Positions 7,556-11,459 of a stretch of 11,459 nt of DNA are shown here, in pieces. The position numbers and the translations under genes were made by a program. Under the pieces are notes generated by a model. The model saw only the letters and a list, made by a program, of their open reading frames with translations, made no database searches and was not told the origin of the DNA. The stretch spans positions 1 through 11,459 of the forward strand of contig JAJXTA010000031.1 of assembly GCA_021784265.1 (NCBI GenBank), written 5' to 3'. The number at the start of each line of letters is the position of its first letter. Position 1 is the first letter of the stretch. The stretch is from a bacterium (GTDB taxonomy: Bacteria; Verrucomicrobiota; Verrucomicrobiia; Limisphaerales; J093).

Positions 7556-8443
7556 TCAATATACCACCTTATTGAGGGAATACTCAATGATTCCTTCGGC
7601 GCCGGCGGCCTTAAGTTGCGGGATCAGCTCCCGCACCACGTGCTCGTCGATCACCGTCTCAACCGCCACCCAGCCCGGCTGGCTGAGGTGCGCCACCGTC
7701 GGGTTGCGCAGGGCCGGCAGGCTGCCCAACAGCCGCTGGAGCCGGTCCTCCGGCAAATTCATCTTCAAGCCCACCTTGCTCTCGGCCTCCAGCGCGCCCT
7801 GCAGCAAGAGGGCGAGGGTCTCGATCTTTCTGCGTTTCCAGGGGTCCCGCCACGCGGCTGGATTGGCGATTAGGCGTGGGGTGGAGATCAACAAGGTGTC
7901 CACGATCCGCAGCTTGTTGGCTCGCAGCGAGGAACCGGTCTCGGTCAGCTCCACAATCGCATCGACCAACTCGTGGGCCTTCACTTCAGTGGCGCCCCAG
8001 GAGAACTCGACCTCGGCTTTGACGCCGTGCTTGCGCAGGTACTTCCGGGTCAGGTTCACCACCTCGGTGGCGATGCGTTTGCCCTGGAGGTCTTTGACCG
8101 AGTGAACCGCCGAGCTCTCCGGCACGGCCAGGACCCAGCGCGCCGGCTGCCGCGTCGCCTTGCTAAAGAGAAACTCCCCCACCTCGTGCACCCGCGAGCC
8201 GTTTTCCTGGATCCAGTCGTAACCGGTGATCCCGGCGTCCAGGTAACCGTGCTCGACGTAGCGGCTGACCTCTTGGGCCCGGATAAACCGGATTTCCAAC
8301 TCCTCGTCGTCCACATAGGGGATGTACGAGCGGCTGGTCACCTGAATGTTGAACCCGGCCTTGGCCATCTTCTCAATGGTCGCCTCTTGCAGACTGCCCT
8401 TGGGCAGACCGAGACGGAGGACATTCTTGTCTTTGGTAGTCAT
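7556..8443 (-). CDS. hisG: ATP phosphoribosyltransferase, long form
   Basis: The enzyme condenses ATP and PRPP to phosphoribosyl-ATP, the committed and histidine-inhibited first step of histidine synthesis. The 295 residues are the length of the long (HisG-L) form, which acts without HisZ. The N-terminal motif is [18 protein letters not shown] (residues 9-26), followed by [14 protein letters not shown] (69-82). The PRPP-binding loop region spans [20 protein letters not shown] (157-176). Residues from about 221 to 295 form the ACT-like regulatory domain, with [30 protein letters not shown], where histidine binds. ATG 8443 gives the expected short N-terminus; no Shine-Dalgarno sequence is seen. 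No other his gene is in the window, so hisG is apart from a his operon here. purN ends 97 bases upstream. Confidence 0.97.
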   Translation of the reverse strand: MTTKDKNVLRLGLPKGSLQEATIEKMAKAGFNIQVTSRSYIPYVDDEELEIRFIRAQEVSRYVEHGYLDAGITGYDWIQENGSRVHEVGEFLFSKATRQPARWVLAVPESSAVHSVKDLQGKRIATEVVNLTRKYLRKHGVKAEVEFSWGATEVKAHELVDAIVELTETGSSLRANKLRIVDTLLISTPRLIANPAAWRDPWKRRKIETLALLLQGALEAESKVGLKMNLPEDRLQRLLGSLPALRNPTVAHLSQPGWVAVETVIDEHVVRELIPQLKAAGAEGIIEYSLNKVVY

Positions 8444-8540
8444 GAAAGCGAGGGAACGCGGGGCACGGCGGGCGCTGGCCGGGAGCGGCCCGCGGCGGCG
8501 GGTGGGACGGACCCCGCCAGGGACTCGGTCGTTGGGCAGT

Positions 8541-9197
8541 TCATGGTTGCGGCTGCCCGCCCTTTCCCGCTGGGCCCGTGCCCACCACGCGCCGCCCCCG
8601 CACCGCCCACTGGCCGGAGAGCAACAGGTTCAGGGCGGCCGGATAGAGGTCGTGCTCGGTCTGCTGCAGCCGGTGGTGGAGCGTCTCAGGCGTGTCGTCA
8701 TCGTGGATCGCCACCGCCCCTTGGCGCACGATCGGGCCGGTGTCCACCCCTTGATCCACCAAATGGACCGTCACCCCCGTCACCTTCACCCCGTACTCCA
8801 GGGCCTGCCGCCAGGCCTCCAACCCAGGAAACGCCGGCAGCAACGAGGGGTGGATGTTCAGCACCCGCCCCGGGAACGCTCGTAAGAACGCCCCCTTCAA
8901 AATGCGCATGAACCCCGCCAGCAGCACCCAGTCCACCGCCGCCGCCTTCAAGGCGGCGACATAGGCCGCCTCCGCCGCTTCGTCGAGTTTGGTCCGGTAG
9001 GGGCCTGGGGGCAGGTAGTGGGCCGGGATGCCCAAGGCGCGGGCCCGCCCCAGGATGCCGGCCTCGGCGACGTCGCTCAACACCACGGCCACTCGCGCGG
9101 GAATGCTTCCCGCAGCGCAGGCCTCGGCAATCGCCACGAAGTTCGAGCCTTTGCCCGACCCGAGGACGCCAAGACGGTGGGTAGTTTCGCCAGTCAC
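8541..9197 (-). CDS. purN: Phosphoribosylglycinamide formyltransferase 1
   Basis: The enzyme transfers the formyl group of 10-formyltetrahydrofolate to GAR, the third step of purine synthesis, in the cytoplasm. The protein has 218 residues, close to the usual 200-215. The phosphate-binding loop is GSGKGSNF (13-20). The folate and catalytic region LLAGFMRIL (92-100) leads to [12 protein letters not shown] with Asn114 and His116, and [12 protein letters not shown] supplies Asp152; these correspond to Asn106, His108 and Asp144 of the E. coli enzyme. The start is GTG 9197-9195; no in-frame ATG is near. A GGGAG lies only one base upstream, too close for normal Shine-Dalgarno spacing. The last 15 residues after the family core are a Gly/Pro-rich tail. 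It lies 149 bases after the propeller gene. Confidence 0.97.
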   Translation of the reverse strand: MTGETTHRLGVLGSGKGSNFVAIAEACAAGSIPARVAVVLSDVAEAGILGRARALGIPAHYLPPGPYRTKLDEAAEAAYVAALKAAAVDWVLLAGFMRILKGAFLRAFPGRVLNIHPSLLPAFPGLEAWRQALEYGVKVTGVTVHLVDQGVDTGPIVRQGAVAIHDDDTPETLHHRLQQTEHDLYPAALNLLLSGQWAVRGRRVVGTGPAGKGGQPQP

Positions 9198-9206
9198 GCT
9201 CCCAGC

Positions 9207-9234
9207 TTAGTACCAAAGCGGCCCGCGTACACAA
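9207..9234 (-). promoter_or_regulatory. Possible promoter of purN, giving a leaderless or nearly leaderless mRNA
   Basis: On the minus strand TTGTGT (9234-9229) and TACTAA (9212-9207) are separated by 16 bases. TACTAA is a good -10 box; the -35 box is weaker. Transcription would start within a few bases of the purN GTG at 9197. No PUR-box-like operator was recognised. Confidence 0.35.
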
Positions 9235-9346
9235 GCAGAAAGGGGGGACGCCCGACGCGGTGCCGGCGAGTGACAACCCGATCGGGGGCGGGGCCGAGCG
9301 GCCCTGGTGTGAGGTCAACGCCGTGGCGTTGCCCTCGGACCACGCC

Positions 9347-10984
9347 TCATTCACCGAGCGCGTAGAGGTGGCCGGCGGTTCGGAGGTACAGCCGATTGCC
9401 GGCCAGCGCCGGCGTGGCAAAGATGCCCTCGTGAAACTCGTTATGTGCCAGGACCTTGAGCTGGTCGCCCGCCTCCAGGACGGTGACCACCCCGGGCACG
9501 GAAGCCACGACGACCTTGTCCCCCGCCAGGACGGGCGAGGCGATGTATTGGCCGGGGGCCCCAACGCGGTCCCGGAACAGCTCGCGGCCGGTGGTGGTCT
9601 CCAGGCAGGAAAGCAGACCGCCGTCGCGCAAGAGGTAGAGCCGGTGTTGGGCATAGAGCAGCGACGCCACCTCCGGAACGCCGCGGCGAATTTCCCAAGC
9701 CAGATGGGAGGGGCGCGCGTCACCCGTGGCACCGGGCCGAAGGGCCATCAGCGTGGGGTGGCTCGCGGCGGCGAAACTGGCCATGGTCTCCATCCACTCC
9801 TTCTCGGTAATCACCCCATTCTTGTCGTGGTCGAAGAGGCGCAGGAGTGTATCCATGTTGTGGACCGGCAGCCCATAACCAGGGTTATCGGGGGGCAGCT
9901 CCGGGCGCTGGATGAAGGCGAAGCCCTTGGTCATCTCGTCGCGTTCGATTTGGTTGTCGTGATTCCGATCAAACTGGGCGAGGGTCGTTTTCCAGGTGGC
10001 TGCCGCGTCCAGTTGATCGTCGCCCCGGCCCCCGAGCGCCGCCGCGCTGGCAAACAGGAGGCCGTCCCCCTCGACCGGCACGCCGACCGTCTCTGGCGGG
10101 AAGCCGCCGACCCACCAACGTTCCTGGCCCGTCGTCGGGTCGTAGGCGGTCAGCCGTTTGGCCCCGAGGACGATCAGCTCGCGCCCGCCGTCGTGATGGA
10201 AGAGCATGGGGGTGGACCAACCGGCCTTGAAGAGCGAGCGCGGTTGTTCCCAGGCCGTGGCCCCGGTGTCGCGCTGGAGGGCGAGCAAGCGGGAAGAGCC
10301 ATCGTCGCCGTCCAAGACCAGGATGACGTGGCCGCCGTCCAGAATGGGGGAGGAAGCCGTCCCGTACTTGCTGGGGGGCGAGGGTAGGGGGCGCCGCCAC
10401 ACCTCGCGGCCGGCGTGGTCGTAGCACAGGAGGCCGAGGGTGCCGAAATAGACATACAGATGTTGGTCATCAGCCACAGGGGTCGATGAGGCCGGAGTAT
10501 TCAGCTGATGCAGAGCGGCGGGGCGGGCGGCCGCGACGGTCCGCCGCCAGAGAATCCCGCCTTGGTCCCGGTCCACCGCCAGCACGGTGAGTTCCTTGGC
10601 GTCCGCCGGGTCGTAGGCGGTGAGGAAGAGGCGCGAGCCCCACAGGACGGGCGAGGAGTGCCCCGGGGGCACGGCGGTCTGCCAGGCCACGTTCGTCTCC
10701 GGCCCGAACCGACTCGGCAGGTGACTCGTCGCCGCGGCGCCTTGGCCGTTGGGCCCGCGAAACTGGCTCCAACTCGAGCCGGCGGCCGCGGCGCGGGCCG
10801 ACCCGCAGGGCAGGAGGAGGATGAACACCGCCAGCCCTGGGCCGGCCCACCCGCCGTGGCGCCGCCGGGGTGGCTGGCAATCCGTTTCGCGCGGGAGCGG
10901 CTGGCCGTGACCGGCGCGACGCGACGCGCGCGCGGGTTCGCTCCTCGGTGACATCGGGGCCTTGATCGAGGGTGAGGCCCGCAT
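9347..10984 (-). CDS. Secreted PQQ-like beta-propeller protein with two EF-hands
   Basis: The product has 545 residues from ATG 10984. After a long basic N-terminus, residues 46-65 form a signal or membrane segment (GLAVFILLLPCGSARA), then the propeller starts with WSQFRGPNGQG (72-82), the standard opening of the BamB/PQQ-like family in Planctomycetes and Verrucomicrobia. Blades with SSPVLWGSRLFLTAYD-like strands run on both sides of an insertion holding two EF-hand loops: D339-R-N-H-D-N-Q-I-E-R-D-E350 and D385-H-D-K-N-G-V-I-T-E-K-E396. Both keep the Asp/Asn and final Glu ligands for calcium. The start overlaps the preceding stop by one base (TGATG); ATG 10954 is an alternative that shortens the odd N-terminus. 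It probably acts in the periplasm or outside; the ligand is unknown, and real PQQ binding is doubtful. Confidence 0.88.
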   Translation of the reverse strand: MRASPSIKAPMSPRSEPARASRRAGHGQPLPRETDCQPPRRRHGGWAGPGLAVFILLLPCGSARAAAAGSSWSQFRGPNGQGAAATSHLPSRFGPETNVAWQTAVPPGHSSPVLWGSRLFLTAYDPADAKELTVLAVDRDQGGILWRRTVAAARPAALHQLNTPASSTPVADDQHLYVYFGTLGLLCYDHAGREVWRRPLPSPPSKYGTASSPILDGGHVILVLDGDDGSSRLLALQRDTGATAWEQPRSLFKAGWSTPMLFHHDGGRELIVLGAKRLTAYDPTTGQERWWVGGFPPETVGVPVEGDGLLFASAAALGGRGDDQLDAAATWKTTLAQFDRNHDNQIERDEMTKGFAFIQRPELPPDNPGYGLPVHNMDTLLRLFDHDKNGVITEKEWMETMASFAAASHPTLMALRPGATGDARPSHLAWEIRRGVPEVASLLYAQHRLYLLRDGGLLSCLETTTGRELFRDRVGAPGQYIASPVLAGDKVVVASVPGVVTVLEAGDQLKVLAHNEFHEGIFATPALAGNRLYLRTAGHLYALGE

Positions 10985-11459
10985 CAGCGACCGGCTTGGT
11001 TCTGGCCGCGGATACAGTAAAGCCGGGCGGACGTGCGAATCAGCAACCGGTCCCCCACGCACGCCGGGGTCGCCATGCACATGTCGTCCTCGGCGAGCTT
11101 GTTGGTGTGCAGCAGGGCGAAGTGGTCTCCCGCGCGCACCACGTAGCAGACCCCGTCCTCATTCAGGCAGAAGATTTTCCCGGCGGCGGCCCAGGGTGAG
11201 GCGGTGAAGGCGAACCCTTCGGGCAGCCGTTCCCGATCGTAAACCACGCGGCCGGTCTGGGCCTCGAAGCAACTGAGCAAGCCCCGATCGTAGAGGACGT
11301 AGAGCCGGTCCGCGTCAAACAGCGGGGACGGGTTGTACGGCCCGCCGGTCGGGTTCGACCAGGCGATAAAGGCGTTGTGGGTCTCGCCCGCCGCCAGGGT
11401 AATGTCCCCCTGGGCGCCGGGCCGGAGGGCATAGAGCGGGCGGACTTTGTCACCCACAT
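10984..11459 (-). CDS. PQQ-like beta-propeller protein, C-terminal part (cut by the window edge)
   Basis: The last 157 codons of a gene that begins beyond the right edge. The visible part holds the final three or so propeller blades: LYALRPGAQGDITLAAGET, PSPLFDADRLYVLYDRGLLSC, TASPWAAAGKIFCLNEDG, and MATPACVGDRLLIRTSARLY before the stop TGA 10986-10984. It can be aligned block by block to the C-terminus of the next gene (MALRPGATGDA; LYAQHRLYLLRDGGLLSCLE; ATPALAGNRLYLRTAGHLYAL), so the two are tandem paralogues. They share one base at the junction, pointing to one transcript and coupled translation. Signal peptide and N-terminal blades cannot be seen here. Confidence 0.88.
   Translation of the reverse strand, partial: VGDKVRPLYALRPGAQGDITLAAGETHNAFIAWSNPTGGPYNPSPLFDADRLYVLYDRGLLSCFEAQTGRVVYDRERLPEGFAFTASPWAAAGKIFCLNEDGVCYVVRAGDHFALLHTNKLAEDDMCMATPACVGDRLLIRTSARLYCIRGQNQAGR

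Noticed and set aside
9277..9304. CCCGATCGGG palindrome and GGGCC/GGCCC hairpin after the EF-hand propeller gene
   Set aside because: Stems are short and have no T tract, so they cannot be told from chance in such GC-rich sequence.

Overview
The window looks like a chromosomal segment of a GC-rich, Gram-negative bacterium of the Verrucomicrobiota, possibly the Pedosphaera/Limisphaera side. This placement is an inference. It rests on a pseudopilin remnant of the kind abundant in that phylum, two tandem secreted PQQ-like propeller proteins (one carrying EF-hands), a 33-residue COX24/bS22-like basic protein, and translation starts that almost all lack a Shine-Dalgarno sequence. No mobile element, CRISPR array, tRNA or rRNA was seen.

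Layout. Bases 1 to about 1760 are gene-poor and look partly decayed. On the minus strand they hold an unrecognised reading frame leaving the left edge with a probable frameshift, a pseudopilin pseudogene with its middle missing, and a 65-residue one-helix membrane protein. A 630-base stretch without a convincing gene follows. The only plus-strand gene is a complete glyceraldehyde-3-phosphate dehydrogenase gene (1848-2897) with its own sigma70-like promoter and a hairpin terminator. It converges on a minus-strand array that fills the rest of the window.

Read in the direction of transcription, from the right edge, the array is: the C-terminal part of a PQQ-like propeller protein; a second, complete propeller protein with two EF-hands, starting in a TGATG overlap; purN (purine synthesis); hisG (long form, histidine synthesis); a tiny COX24/bS22-like ribosome-associated protein; a TPR lipoprotein; a DUF2203 protein; and a secreted M13 zinc metallopeptidase, whose start lies one base after the DUF2203 stop.

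Most genes are housekeeping (glycolysis, purine and histidine synthesis). The envelope or secreted set (two propellers, TPR lipoprotein, M13 peptidase) is typical accessory content for the group. I see no convincing new multi-gene system. The points most worth a second look are the EF-hand insertion in the propeller, the 33-residue ribosomal-type protein, the lack of Shine-Dalgarno sequences, the DUF2203-peptidase coupling and the decayed pseudopilin.
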